64,000 bases of DNA, taken from positions 1,302,001-1,366,000 of the forward strand of contig OZ260100.1 in NCBI GenBank assembly GCA_965284565.1, given 5' to 3'. Both the position numbers and the translations under genes were made by a program. Shown here one piece after another: positions 34,249 through 43,043 of the stretch. This DNA comes from BRH-c54 sp965284565 (GTDB lineage: Bacteria; Bacteroidota; Bacteroidia; Flavobacteriales_E; Vicingaceae). The notes under the pieces are model-generated. The model worked only from the letters and a program-made list of their open reading frames with translations, did no database searches and was not told where the DNA came from. Numbering within the stretch: the stretch's first letter is position 1; each line of letters starts with the position of its first letter.

Positions 34249-37200
34249 TTACAAAATATGTTTTAAAATAATTTTCTTGATTTCTGACTCAAGATTTTTT
34301 ACTACAATAGTCTTGGCTTTTGTTTCTATTTCATTGATTTTATCAATGATCACTTGTTGTTTTCCTTTCTCAATAATTGGAATTTTTATTTTTTCTAAAT
34401 CATCCCCATAAACGTGAGGTTGTGCTTGTCCTCTTTGCAATTCATAAATGTCTTTTTGAATTGATTTAAGTATATGAAAAATTAATTTTGTCGGGAATTC
34501 ATTTTCATTAGTTGAAAGAATTGTGTTACAATCAGAAGCAAAAATTGGTATATCAAAATAGTTTACAAATCCTGCATAAGCTCCCGAAGCACTAACAGTT
34601 ATAATATTTTCTTCTCTATTTGATTCATTGTGATAATACGCAGGGCTTTGTCCTCCTGCAATAACAGGAATTTTCCCTTGTTTTGTTTTTGCTTTTGTAA
34701 TTGATTTACCTTTTTGAATTACAGCAATTTTTTGTAATGGAGTCAATTTAGAAGTCCCCCAAATTTCTTCAAAATTCACTTTTCGTTTTTCAGATAAGAA
34801 TATTTTTTTATTAGAATCAATATCTTCAAAGTCAATCATATCAACAAGGTTTCGATAGCCTAAGTTTTGTTGTAAATTTTTTGGCAGTTCTAAATCATAC
34901 TCACCTAAAAATGCTTTGTAAATGTAAAAACTTGCTTTTTCGGGGTTGGTAAAGCTATGGACATCATATAATTGGGTACACTCGTCTATGTTTTTGCTTC
35001 TTTGTATAGCGTGTATGCCTTCGCTACCTCTACGTCCACTAAATTCGTAACCCAAGAAGCGTTTCTCTTCGTTCTTTTCACCTGTTTTTACCAACACCAA
35101 CTTTTGAGGATAAGCCAAAATAAAATATAGCAATTTATCTTGCTCAATGGTTAGAATTGAATTCCACAATTCCGTTTCATTTTTAGCTTTTATCTTTTTG
35201 CTGTATTCTGTATAAATTTCGTGTTGCTCAATGTTCTTATTCGGTGATTTGTGCAAAAGCGTTTTATAATCTTCAAATGACATACTACCCCAAACATGAG
35301 CCACATATTTTGCAAGTGGTTTTTCAATGCCGTTTATGGTTACATCTTGTAGACTTATAAAACATTTTTTGATAGCTTCTTCTACATTGTAAGCATCTGC
35401 ATTATTTCTGCGTCTTAAGAATAAGGTTATGGTTTTAATTTGAGTAGCCATAAAGGTATTAGAACCAAATTCGGCAACACCTAATATTTCAAAATGCTTT
35501 AATAGAATCTCTCTTGTTTGGGTATAAATCCCTGTATTGTTTAATATAGTATCTGGCAAAATAATTCCTGCCACTCCACCATCTTTTAGCAATTGCTTTG
35601 TTCTTTCAATAAACAAACATTCTATTTCAGAACTTTGGTCGGTTAATCGACTATATAAATCAAAGCCTAATTTTGATTTATCTTCATCCATTAAGCCTTT
35701 AAAAGCAGAAACGGAGTAGGGAGGGTTTGAAATTATGACATCAAATTGCTTATTGTCTTGTGGGTAGGTTTTATCGGTTTCCTTTAATAAATCTTTAAAC
35801 TCTTTTGAAGTTGTAAAATCTCCCAAACCATCTCCGTGAATTACTTTTGCTAATCCATCACCGTGCAAATAACAACTTACTTTGGCTGTCTTTACCAATC
35901 GATAATCCTTTTCAATGCCATAAACGTAATCCTCAGCCCAATCAAATTGGTCTTCTTTCCATTTTTTTATGGCTCTTTGGGTTGTGGGGTTAAATTTACT
36001 TTCGTCTAAAGCATCTATGTAATTTTGAACTTCTTCCATTGATTCTGTGAGGAAGTGTCCGCTCCCTGCTGCATAATCAATTATTGTAGGCAACAAGTCG
36101 TTTTTATTTCCTTGCTCAATTTTCTGTGCTGTAATTTCTTGAAAGGGTAAACTTTTAATGATAAATCGAGCAATTGGAACGGGCGTAAAAAACTGTCCTG
36201 ATTCTTGTTTTAATCCAGTAGTTAAGAGTAATTCAAAGAAATCACTTAAGAACTGTTGGCGGTAATTATACCGTATTTGATAAACTTGAAGAAGTTCAAC
36301 GACTTTTTTTACCACTTTGGCGTTTTCCTCAAAAGAAGCATCATCATATACCTCTTTTATTGCAAATTCATTATTCTTTTTAAGCCGAATTTCGGTTAAT
36401 ATTTCTTTGAATTTGTCTTTGTATTGTGCTTCTACTTGTAAAAACTGTTTATCAAATTCGCTATCGCTTACGTCTGTAACTTTCTTTTCCAAAAGTTCAA
36501 GCATCCCTCTGTTATAGAGGTCTGTCAATCTTTTTTGAAATGAAATATGATTGTCTTCTCCTTCAAGCCATTGGAAATGCAATTGTTCGTCTGGGTTTCT
36601 ATTTTCGTCAACAATTTTGCAAAGAAAAAGCGTAAATATTTTATTAAAAGCGTTCGGCTTATCAGAAACTACATTGTGTCTCAATATTTCCAAAAAACGA
36701 TTAAAAATAAAACTGCTATCCTCTTGTTTTAAAACCTTTAAATCGTTTTTGGTAAGAGCTTTACTTTGAAATTCATAAGGCGTTACCCAACTATCGAAAA
36801 TACCATTGGTTTTAGGTAGTTTGTTCCAACGCTCAAAAAAGTCTTTTACATTTCCTGCTTGTCGATAATCGTCTTCAATTTTTACAATGATGTTCTTGAA
36901 CTCAATGTTATTTCCTTGAAGTTGCGAAGCGTAAAGCATTAAAATATCTGCATCTTTATCTTGTTGGAAGTACGTGAAAAGTTGACCTCCGTTACGCTCT
37001 AAGTTTTTAAACTCTTTCTCAAATTCTACTCCCCAAGTCTTGCATTCAATCATTAGGTAAGCCGAACCATCATCACGAGTTACCAAAATATCTAATCGTC
37101 CACTTGTGCCGTGTCCTGTTCTCCAAGTTTTTTCTAAAACAATATTTTGAGGGAGATAGCCTTTTTCTAACAGTCTGTCAACACATTCAAGAACAACCCA

Positions 37201-37383
37201 ATTTTCAGCCTGTGAAAAGTTTTGAGTTGTTTTGCTTTCGCCTTTAATCTTGTTGCCGAAATTGAAAATTGAGTTTTCAAAATCAATTTCAATGGCGTAG
37301 CCATTGTATTTTTTATGGAAAATTCCCGAAGTGTTTTCTTTAGGCGTAAATCCTAATGTCTGTATGAAGTTTTTGTAGTTCAT
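34249..37383 (-). CDS. Type IIG RM enzyme with HsdS-like recognition domain
   Basis: A 1044-residue fusion. N-terminal nuclease: GRLDILV (Asp98) and YLMIECKTW (Glu113, Lys115). Methylase: GQFFTPVPIARFIIKSL, DYAAGSGHFL and the catalytic ISNPPYSVSAF near residue 550. The C-terminal 190 residues form one HsdS-type target-recognition half (ISASGAYAGFVNYF-like ITVSASGAYAGF, QAQPHVYGDDLEKIKIPI) and a short coiled coil. It is thus a single-chain RM enzyme with Type I-like specificity. It shares one base with the XRE controller stop. The recognition site is not inferable. Confidence 0.9.
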   Translation of the reverse strand: MNYKNFIQTLGFTPKENTSGIFHKKYNGYAIEIDFENSIFNFGNKIKGESKTTQNFSQAENWVVLECVDRLLEKGYLPQNIVLEKTWRTGHGTSGRLDILVTRDDGSAYLMIECKTWGVEFEKEFKNLERNGGQLFTYFQQDKDADILMLYASQLQGNNIEFKNIIVKIEDDYRQAGNVKDFFERWNKLPKTNGIFDSWVTPYEFQSKALTKNDLKVLKQEDSSFIFNRFLEILRHNVVSDKPNAFNKIFTLFLCKIVDENRNPDEQLHFQWLEGEDNHISFQKRLTDLYNRGMLELLEKKVTDVSDSEFDKQFLQVEAQYKDKFKEILTEIRLKKNNEFAIKEVYDDASFEENAKVVKKVVELLQVYQIRYNYRQQFLSDFFELLLTTGLKQESGQFFTPVPIARFIIKSLPFQEITAQKIEQGNKNDLLPTIIDYAAGSGHFLTESMEEVQNYIDALDESKFNPTTQRAIKKWKEDQFDWAEDYVYGIEKDYRLVKTAKVSCYLHGDGLAKVIHGDGLGDFTTSKEFKDLLKETDKTYPQDNKQFDVIISNPPYSVSAFKGLMDEDKSKLGFDLYSRLTDQSSEIECLFIERTKQLLKDGGVAGIILPDTILNNTGIYTQTREILLKHFEILGVAEFGSNTFMATQIKTITLFLRRRNNADAYNVEEAIKKCFISLQDVTINGIEKPLAKYVAHVWGSMSFEDYKTLLHKSPNKNIEQHEIYTEYSKKIKAKNETELWNSILTIEQDKLLYFILAYPQKLVLVKTGEKNEEKRFLGYEFSGRRGSEGIHAIQRSKNIDECTQLYDVHSFTNPEKASFYIYKAFLGEYDLELPKNLQQNLGYRNLVDMIDFEDIDSNKKIFLSEKRKVNFEEIWGTSKLTPLQKIAVIQKGKSITKAKTKQGKIPVIAGGQSPAYYHNESNREENIITVSASGAYAGFVNYFDIPIFASDCNTILSTNENEFPTKLIFHILKSIQKDIYELQRGQAQPHVYGDDLEKIKIPIIEKGKQQVIIDKINEIETKAKTIVVKNLESEIKKIILKHIL

Positions 37384-37706
37384 TAGAATTTAATTTTTAC
37401 TTGTTTAACATTTTTATTTCTCAAATATTTTGATTGGCTTTCAGCTACTGTGAAAACAACATCAGAACATTCGTATTTATGAGCTTCTTCAACCAATTTG
37501 TCAGCAACATATAGGTTTTTTAACTCCAAATAATCTTTCTCCAAAAATTTCGCAAGTGCTTCTAGGCTTGTAAAGGGAAATTTTTTCTTTCCTGTTTCTA
37601 TTTTAGAAATATCAGTCATAATGATACTGAAAGGTTGTCCAAATTCGCTTTGGTTTAATCCCTTCTTTTTTCTTTCGGTTCTCAAAAACTCTCCAAATGT
37701 TGCCAT
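37383..37706 (-). CDS. XRE-family controller of the C3 RM enzyme
   Basis: A 107-residue protein with a Cro/CI-type helix-turn-helix at the N-terminus (LRTERKKKGLNQSEFGQPF, DISKIETGKKKFPF) and a short lysine-rich tail. It directly precedes the RM gene (one base overlap), the usual place of a C protein. An operator-like TTGCCA/TGGCAA palindrome lies over its promoter. Confidence 0.85.
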   Translation of the reverse strand: MATFGEFLRTERKKKGLNQSEFGQPFSIIMTDISKIETGKKKFPFTSLEALAKFLEKDYLELKNLYVADKLVEEAHKYECSDVVFTVAESQSKYLRNKNVKQVKIKF

Positions 37707-37730
37707 TTTACGTACTTGCTAATTTTTTAC

Positions 37731-37753
37731 TTGCCAAATATATGGCAAATATA
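37731..37753 (-). promoter_or_regulatory. C3 promoter and controller operator
   Basis: Two overlapping -7 candidates TATATTTG occur on the minus strand (37742-37735 and 37753-37746). TTGCCA-n6-TGGCAA (37731-37748) forms a perfect inverted repeat over them. Confidence 0.55.
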
Positions 37754-37805
37754 GTCAAGATTTTGAATGTACCAAATTTTTTTGTCTTCAAAGTGCGTTG
37801 GCAAG

Positions 37806-37868
37806 AAATGGCTCTTTTGGTTTTTTGAGCGTTGGCTTTTGTGTCGGGAAAAACCAAATGTGCCATTT
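37806..37868 (+). other. Structured internal-loop element El4 (right end of C3)
   Basis: Outer stem AAATGGC/GCCATTT, internal loop TCTTTT opposite AAATGTG, inner stem GGTTTTT/AAAAACC, loop with GAGCGTTGGCTTTTGTG. Confidence 0.7.
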
Positions 37869-37890
37869 GCGGGTCGGCTTTCTACACTGA

Positions 37891-38024
37891 CCGATAACGG
37901 TTACGTATAAGCGTAGTGCGGGTTTTCGAAGACGAGATTTTCATTTTACCCAAGATTTTATTACTTGATGAAATCTTTAATTTATTAACAAATCCCGCAT
38001 TACGCTTATACAATGTTGGGCATA
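37891..38024 (-). repeat. attC2, attC-like hairpin site
   Basis: Stem arms GTATAAGCGTAGTGCGGG (from 37905) and CCCGCATTACGCTTATAC (37994-38011) pair perfectly except one position. Cores CCGATAAC (37891-37898) and GTTGGGCATA (38015-38024). Confidence 0.85.
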
Positions 38025-38025
38025 G

Positions 38026-39093
38026 TTATTTTAGTAATTCCTCTAAATATTTTGCCCTTATCAGTCTTTCTTTTTTATTATTGACTCCTTCTTTTGCGGC
38101 AATTCTGTATTCTTCTGGTAGATTATCGTTGAAATTTAAGAGTTTTTCTTTAATAACTTGAGAGTCAATTTCTAAAATAGCTGGTTCTTTTGCAAACAAA
38201 CAAATTAAGGTAAATACGTTCGCCTTATTATACCAATATGAACTTTCTTTAAGTTTTAAATCCAAAACCTTTTTAGCAGAATTTTCTAATTCATTAAAAA
38301 TTCTATCTTTTTCCGCAAAACTCTCGGCATATTCATCTAAATATCTAGATGCAAAATCATTCCTATTAAAATAATCACTAAATACTGTAGAAACGACATT
38401 TATGGTAAACATTAGATGTACCTGTCTAGTAAGCTGATATGAAGTAAATATTTTTTTCTCTAATATTAGCTTTTGATAATATTTACTTTTATTAACCAAA
38501 GCCCAATCTACAAAAGATTGAGGAATATTGGGGTCGTGTTGTAATGGTAGAATATCAAATTCCTCAAGATCATCATCCTGAAAATCAATTTCTTTACACA
38601 TTGATTTAGAAAATAGCATAAATTCAGAAGATGCATATTCTGTAGATAATTTCTCAACTGTAGATAAAGCGTAAAATGTTCTATTTAAACGTTGGAAAAT
38701 CTCTATTATACGTGGGTCATCATTATCAATATCTAAATCAATTATGGGTATTTGATACTTCAAAAACCTTTCTTTTATTGAAGAGTCCAATTCAGAAAAA
38801 TATTTACCATCAACCTGATATTTATCTCGTATATATTCAAATATTGAATTCATTCTTTGTTGACCATCAACAATACAAGATGTTGTCGTCATTGTCTCTA
38901 AATCAATATTGCCTTTTGCTATGAAGATTTGTGGAAATGGATAGCCTAATAAAATTGTTTTGATAAAATCAACTTTATGAACTTGGCGCCAGACTAAATT
39001 TCTCTGAAAATAGGGCGACATAATTAGTCTTTTATTTTTTATTTCATTTACAAGGTCAATTAGTTCTTTTGACCTAACTTGATATTTCGTCAT
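38026..39093 (-). CDS. DUF262 protein of the C2 pair
   Basis: About 355 residues from ATG 39093 (MTKYQVRSKELIDLVNEI). The DUF262 signature is PYFQRNLVWRQVHKVDFIKTIL followed by IVDGQQRMNSIFEY, with an intact DGQQR. No HNH half is attached. A longer in-frame start at 39177 is less likely because it would sit deep in the upstream gene. The gene overlaps the nucleotidyltransferase by 20 bases and ends one base after the attC2 core. A paired DUF262/nucleotidyltransferase is a plausible two-gene defence unit. Confidence 0.82.
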   Translation of the reverse strand: MTKYQVRSKELIDLVNEIKNKRLIMSPYFQRNLVWRQVHKVDFIKTILLGYPFPQIFIAKGNIDLETMTTTSCIVDGQQRMNSIFEYIRDKYQVDGKYFSELDSSIKERFLKYQIPIIDLDIDNDDPRIIEIFQRLNRTFYALSTVEKLSTEYASSEFMLFSKSMCKEIDFQDDDLEEFDILPLQHDPNIPQSFVDWALVNKSKYYQKLILEKKIFTSYQLTRQVHLMFTINVVSTVFSDYFNRNDFASRYLDEYAESFAEKDRIFNELENSAKKVLDLKLKESSYWYNKANVFTLICLFAKEPAILEIDSQVIKEKLLNFNDNLPEEYRIAAKEGVNNKKERLIRAKYLEELLK

Positions 39094-39676
39094 ATTTTTT
39101 CGGATTTTTAATGTACTCTTCGATACATTCTGTTTGTTTATATTCAAAGAAGTATTCTGATGAATATATTCCTCCATTTATGTTTTTAAAAAGCTCGAAA
39201 TATCCATTAGATAAACTATTGAAAAAATCAAGCCATTTAGATTTCATCTCTGATTTAGGCATAAAAAACGGATTTATAAATCCATTTTTTAGACTTTTAA
39301 TAAATTGTTTGTCAGTTCTCTGCCCTTTATAAATAGGGAATACCTCCAGATTCCCATATCCTCTACTTACTTCGTGAGAAATCTCGCAGAACTTGTTGTA
39401 AAGAGGTAAGCTAATGACTGCAATATCTAAATCTGAAACGCCAGGTTCAAAAGGTTTATCTTTGAAGAAACTCAATCCTGTTTTACCCGAGCCAACTATT
39501 TCTATTGATGAAAAAGGTATGTCAAATGCAGTACTTATTGAATTCTTAATATAGAATTCAGCATCTTGATTCTCTTTAAATATCTCGGTTGTATATGACA
39601 AGAAAATTTTCCGAGCTATAGCTTGATTACTATCCCCTTTGTCAATTCCTGATTTTATTCCTTTTATTACTGTCAT
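39074..39676 (-). CDS. Nucleotidyltransferase-fold protein
   Basis: A 200-residue protein with the Pol-beta-type nucleotidyltransferase motif: VGSGKTGLSF (GSG at 62-64) followed by GVSDLDIAVISL (D82 and D84 as metal ligands). The remainder has FMPKSEMKSKWLDFF and a helical end. Similar folds serve as MNT antitoxins, CD-NTase-like enzymes and tRNA-modifying toxins; the subtype cannot be told. First gene of C2, overlapping the DUF262 gene. Confidence 0.78.
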   Translation of the reverse strand: MTVIKGIKSGIDKGDSNQAIARKIFLSYTTEIFKENQDAEFYIKNSISTAFDIPFSSIEIVGSGKTGLSFFKDKPFEPGVSDLDIAVISLPLYNKFCEISHEVSRGYGNLEVFPIYKGQRTDKQFIKSLKNGFINPFFMPKSEMKSKWLDFFNSLSNGYFELFKNINGGIYSSEYFFEYKQTECIEEYIKNPKKYDEISS

Positions 39677-39684
39677 TTTTTAAT

Positions 39685-39820
39685 TATGCCCAACGGTTAG
39701 TATAAGAGCAGTAGCGGATTAAAATGCAACTACTTTTCGGCAAGCAATATACTTAATTAAACGCAAAAACGGTTCGAGTTTGCACCCGAACCGCTATTGC
39801 TTTTATACAATGTTATGTGC
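39685..39820 (-). repeat. attC1, attC-like hairpin site
   Basis: Stem arms AGTATAAGAGCAGTAGCGG (from 39699) and CCGCTATTGCTTTTATAC (39791-39808), cores TATGCCCAAC (39685-39694) and GTTATGTGC (39812-39820). Nearly the same stem as attC4. Confidence 0.87.
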
Positions 39821-39846
39821 TGCCTTTCCTTTTCAGGTGCGTTGGC

Positions 39847-39912
39847 TTGGTGGCTCTTTTGGATTTTTTAGCGTTGGATTGAGGGTTCGGAAAAATACAA
39901 ATGTGCCACCAA
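39847..39912 (+). other. Structured internal-loop element El5 (left end of C1)
   Basis: Outer stem TTGGTGGC/GCCACCAA, internal loop TCTTTT opposite AAATGTG, weaker inner stem GGATTTTT/AAAAATAC, loop with TAGCGTTGGATTGAGGG. Confidence 0.65.
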
Positions 39913-39933
39913 ATGTGTTGGCTGTACTTGTCG

Positions 39934-41133
39934 TTAAAAACTCCATTTCAGCCTTGTGAAAACATAGCTTCTAACTCCATTGTAAAGACTGTTTTTGTCG
40001 CCTGTGAATATTTGTGCTGCAATCAGTAAATTAGTATTTTCTGTCAGAGAGAAGTCAATTGTTGGGTTCAAGAAAATAGAGTTGTCGTCAATGTTCCAAA
40101 TGGAATTTAAGTTGGCTTTTATTAATGGTGTAATGTCATAACCGACAGAAATGAAGGTTGAAACATAGTTGTTGATTAGTCCTTTTGCAGAAACGGGTTG
40201 AGTCAAAAATTGGATATTTGTGGTCTTAATAGGATTTGTATTTCCAATGAATTCAAGTCGGAAATTTAATGTGTTTGGCAGTGTGTAATCAAATGAAATG
40301 TCGCCTATAAAAGTCGGGTTTACGCCAACATTTTTGTAAGGTTGAAAATAGGTCAATTCTCCTTTAAAACCTGCATTCTTAATTTGGCCTGCCCAACCTG
40401 CACCAAGGGCAATATCTGTTTTGTATTTACCAACCAAAAATTGAAAGTCATATTCTTTAATATTTGTTTTGTAATTAGTTGCAAATATCATTTTGTCAAA
40501 AGTGCTATCAATGTTGGATGCGAATTCAATAGATGATAATGAACTTATATTGTACTTTACCAATGCAGCATCAGTTCCTCTGCGTTCTTCATAGTCAAAA
40601 TCGAAAAATGAGTAAGCATTAAACAAATCGTTCGGGTTCCAAGCATACGTTTTCCCCCAATTAATTCGCTGTTTACCAATTATCGCTTGCCATTTATCTT
40701 TATCAAGTTTTAAGTTTGCACGGTCTATTGTTGAATGAATGAGGTAAGATTGCCCTTGCGAGACAATACCTCCTAAACGTATATAATCTAACGATTGATT
40801 AACTTGCTCGTCAAAATTTGGAATTTGTTGAACGCTATTCCCAAAGTAAATTCTATTTCTTGCTTCAGCATTAAGTGTAAGCCAAGAATTAGCGTAGTAT
40901 TTAAAATTAACACGGTTATGTATTTGATTATCGAAAGACCATAATCCATTGAAAGAAGGAATAGCTACTGAAACCAAATCTTTCAGATACCCATTTATTT
41001 CAAACTTACTTGGATTGTTATTTTCAATTTGTTCTACATCAATTGTGTCTGTTGGATTAATGTTTTCATTTTGGGCAAATAAACCAAGGCTTGGAAAAAG
41101 AAGAAGAATTATTATAAGATTTGAATTTCGCAT
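39934..41133 (-). CDS. Outer-membrane beta-barrel protein of the C1 operon
   Basis: A 399-residue protein with a signal peptide (MRNSNLIIILLLFPSLGLFAQ) and alternating amphipathic strands ending in an aromatic residue (YVFTRLKWSF), as expected for an outer-membrane barrel. It has porin-like stretches such as DKWQAIIGKQRINWGKTYAWNPNDLF, reminiscent of DUF1302-type barrels. It lies four bases after the ABC ATPase gene and may supply the outer-membrane part of the exporter or receive its cargo. Confidence 0.65.
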   Translation of the reverse strand: MRNSNLIIILLLFPSLGLFAQNENINPTDTIDVEQIENNNPSKFEINGYLKDLVSVAIPSFNGLWSFDNQIHNRVNFKYYANSWLTLNAEARNRIYFGNSVQQIPNFDEQVNQSLDYIRLGGIVSQGQSYLIHSTIDRANLKLDKDKWQAIIGKQRINWGKTYAWNPNDLFNAYSFFDFDYEERRGTDAALVKYNISSLSSIEFASNIDSTFDKMIFATNYKTNIKEYDFQFLVGKYKTDIALGAGWAGQIKNAGFKGELTYFQPYKNVGVNPTFIGDISFDYTLPNTLNFRLEFIGNTNPIKTTNIQFLTQPVSAKGLINNYVSTFISVGYDITPLIKANLNSIWNIDDNSIFLNPTIDFSLTENTNLLIAAQIFTGDKNSLYNGVRSYVFTRLKWSF

Positions 41134-41136
41134 TTT

Positions 41137-41820
41137 TCATTTTGAAGTATCGCTTATCACTTTCCCATCTGCAAATACAATTACTCGTTTTGCCCTGTCA
41201 ACTACTCTTTGGTCGTGAGTGGAAAAAATGAAGGTTGTACCTTCTTTTTGATTAAGTTCTTCCATAATGTTTAGCAAATCCGCAGTTGACTTACTATCCA
41301 GATTTGCGGTTGGCTCGTCAGCAATTACAAAAGTTGGTTTGTGAGCTAAAGCTCTTGCAACTGCAACTCTTTGTTGTTGACCACCTGAAAGTTTTGCAGG
41401 TCTTTCATTTATTTTATCTGCTAAACCAATTTCGGTAAGTAGTACGGTCACTCTTTTTTCTCTCTCTTCTTTTGGTTTCTTTTGCAGTTCCATTATAAAC
41501 TCAACATTTTCTTTTGCAGTTAAAACTGGTAAAAGATTATACTGCTGAAACACAAACCCAATATTGTCTCTGCGAAATTGTGTCATTTTGTTTTCGGATA
41601 ATTCGCTTACATTTTTTCCATTGATAAATACATTGCCACTTGTGGGTGTGTCAATGCCACCTATCAAATTAAGTAAAGTTGTTTTTCCTGAACCCGAAGC
41701 ACCTACAATAGCGGTAAATTCTTTTGCCTTAAATGAAAGGGAAACATCATTTACTGCATTTACTGGAACTGTTTTTTCGTTGTAAATCTTGCGAAGGTTT
41801 TTTATTTCTATTACGTTCAT
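41137..41820 (-). CDS. LolD/MacB-like ABC ATPase
   Basis: A 227-residue ATPase that powers an FtsX-type exporter. Walker A is GASGSGKTT (residues 40-48), the signature LSGGQQQRVAVARAL (about 144) and Walker B FVIADEPTANLD. The spacing GIDTPTSGNVFINGKNV is typical of the MacB/LolD group. It lies 16 bases after the second permease gene. Together with two permeases it forms a LolCDE-like complex. Confidence 0.93.
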   Translation of the reverse strand: MNVIEIKNLRKIYNEKTVPVNAVNDVSLSFKAKEFTAIVGASGSGKTTLLNLIGGIDTPTSGNVFINGKNVSELSENKMTQFRRDNIGFVFQQYNLLPVLTAKENVEFIMELQKKPKEEREKRVTVLLTEIGLADKINERPAKLSGGQQQRVAVARALAHKPTFVIADEPTANLDSKSTADLLNIMEELNQKEGTTFIFSTHDQRVVDRAKRVIVFADGKVISDTSK

Positions 41821-41836
41821 TTTATTTTTTTTGTTG

Positions 41837-43039
41837 TTAATCTCTTAATACTGCATTAGGCTTAATTCTCATTGCTCGGTATGCTGGTATTGAAGCAATT
41901 GCAACCGTTAAAATTTTAGCAATTACAATTACCATTATTATAATTTCAGGATTCAATTTAGGATACATCACTGGTCTAATGCCTAACATATCAAGTCCTG
42001 AACTTATAGGCACACCTACCTTGCTGGCAATGAGAATTAAAACATAGCCAAATAATATTCCTGAAACTGCACCTATCATCATAAGCACTCCTGCTTCATT
42101 TAGTAGCATTGAAAACACCTTGAATTTACTTTGTCCAATGGCTCGTAACATTCCTATTTCGTGCGTTCTTTCTTGAACTATCATATTCATAATATTCATC
42201 AAGCTAAACCCTAAACCTAAAATGACAATGATTGTAAAAAGAACTCCAACCATATTTATAAAAGCATCAAAAGCATTGAGTTCTGGCAATAATTCTTTCC
42301 AATTATTCACTTCATATTCGGCAGATAGCGTTTCCTGAATACCACTCTGTGTTTCTATTAATTTTGTTGGGTCTTTAATTTTAATAGCGATTTCTTGCGG
42401 TTCAGAAATTGAACCCAATTCTTGTAAATCGGTGTAATTTACAATTACCGTATTTTCATCAAAAGGTGTACTTGGTGTTGCAAAAATTCCTGCTACTCTA
42501 AAACTTCCGCCAACAATTTCCTCTTGAGTGTTCTTGAGTGTGATAATGATTTTTGATTTCAATTTCAATTTTAACTTGTCGGCAGTTTTCTTACTGATTA
42601 GAATTGGCATTCTCATATCTGTACTTAAATAGCTGCCTTCAACCAAAAAATCTTGTACTACACTTATTTCACGTTCAGTTGTAGGTTCAACTCCCTTAAT
42701 TTCACAACCTATGCTGTTTTCAGGTGAAGCTGCAACTGCATTTGTGGATATGCGTTTTGCAACAACATCTACATTTGCGTTTTCTTTGACTTTCTGAATT
42801 ACATTTTCTGCGTTAGGAATAAAAAGTGTAATGTCCTTGTCGTCTTGAAATCCCATTTTGTGAATTTGCAAATCACTTGTTTGTAGATTCTTCGCATCAT
42901 CCAAACGCTGTTGGGATATAGACTTCATTAAATTTAATGTGAATAAAGCCATTGCAAATCCAAAGAAGGCTGCCAATAAAAAAACGGTTGTCCGTGTTTT
43001 GTTTCGCCAAATATTTCTCCAAACTAATTTTGTAGTCAT
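41837..43039 (-). CDS. FtsX-family permease (C1, second)
   Basis: A 400-residue permease with the MacB/LolC topology: one N-terminal span, a large periplasmic domain (VEGSYLSTDMRMPILISKKTADKL), and three C-terminal spans with the FtsX coupling region MIVQERTHEIGMLRAIGQSKFKV. It pairs with the 405-residue permease encoded four bases upstream to form a heterodimer driven by the ATPase. Cargo is probably lipoprotein or lipid. Confidence 0.9.
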   Translation of the reverse strand: MTTKLVWRNIWRNKTRTTVFLLAAFFGFAMALFTLNLMKSISQQRLDDAKNLQTSDLQIHKMGFQDDKDITLFIPNAENVIQKVKENANVDVVAKRISTNAVAASPENSIGCEIKGVEPTTEREISVVQDFLVEGSYLSTDMRMPILISKKTADKLKLKLKSKIIITLKNTQEEIVGGSFRVAGIFATPSTPFDENTVIVNYTDLQELGSISEPQEIAIKIKDPTKLIETQSGIQETLSAEYEVNNWKELLPELNAFDAFINMVGVLFTIIVILGLGFSLMNIMNMIVQERTHEIGMLRAIGQSKFKVFSMLLNEAGVLMMIGAVSGILFGYVLILIASKVGVPISSGLDMLGIRPVMYPKLNPEIIIMVIVIAKILTVAIASIPAYRAMRIKPNAVLRD

Positions 43040-43043
43040 ATTA

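Larger units (their letters stand above)
30559..37897 (-). mobile_element. Cassette C3 (7.3-kb Type IIG RM plus three-gene module)
   Basis: Start core GTTATCGGT (37898-37890, minus strand); complementary end core at 30685-30677, 9 of 9. Carries an RM enzyme with its XRE controller, a GapS4a-like gene, an unknown gene and an NA37-like gene; internal-loop elements El3 and El4 lie at its ends. Confidence 0.8.
37898..39693 (-). mobile_element. Cassette C2 (nucleotidyltransferase and DUF262)
   Basis: Start core GTTGGGCATA (39694-39685, minus strand); complementary end core at 38024-38015, 10 of 10. Two overlapping genes, no internal-loop element, and no space for a promoter before the first gene. 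Confidence 0.85.

Noticed and set aside
37916..38161. Plus-strand frame across attC2
   Set aside because: It covers the attC2 hairpin and the 3' end of the DUF262 gene on the opposite strand; a shadow frame.
18462..39820. CRISPR array, because of repeated hairpins
   Set aside because: Repeats are kilobases apart, differ in their cores and flank genes, with no regular short spacers.
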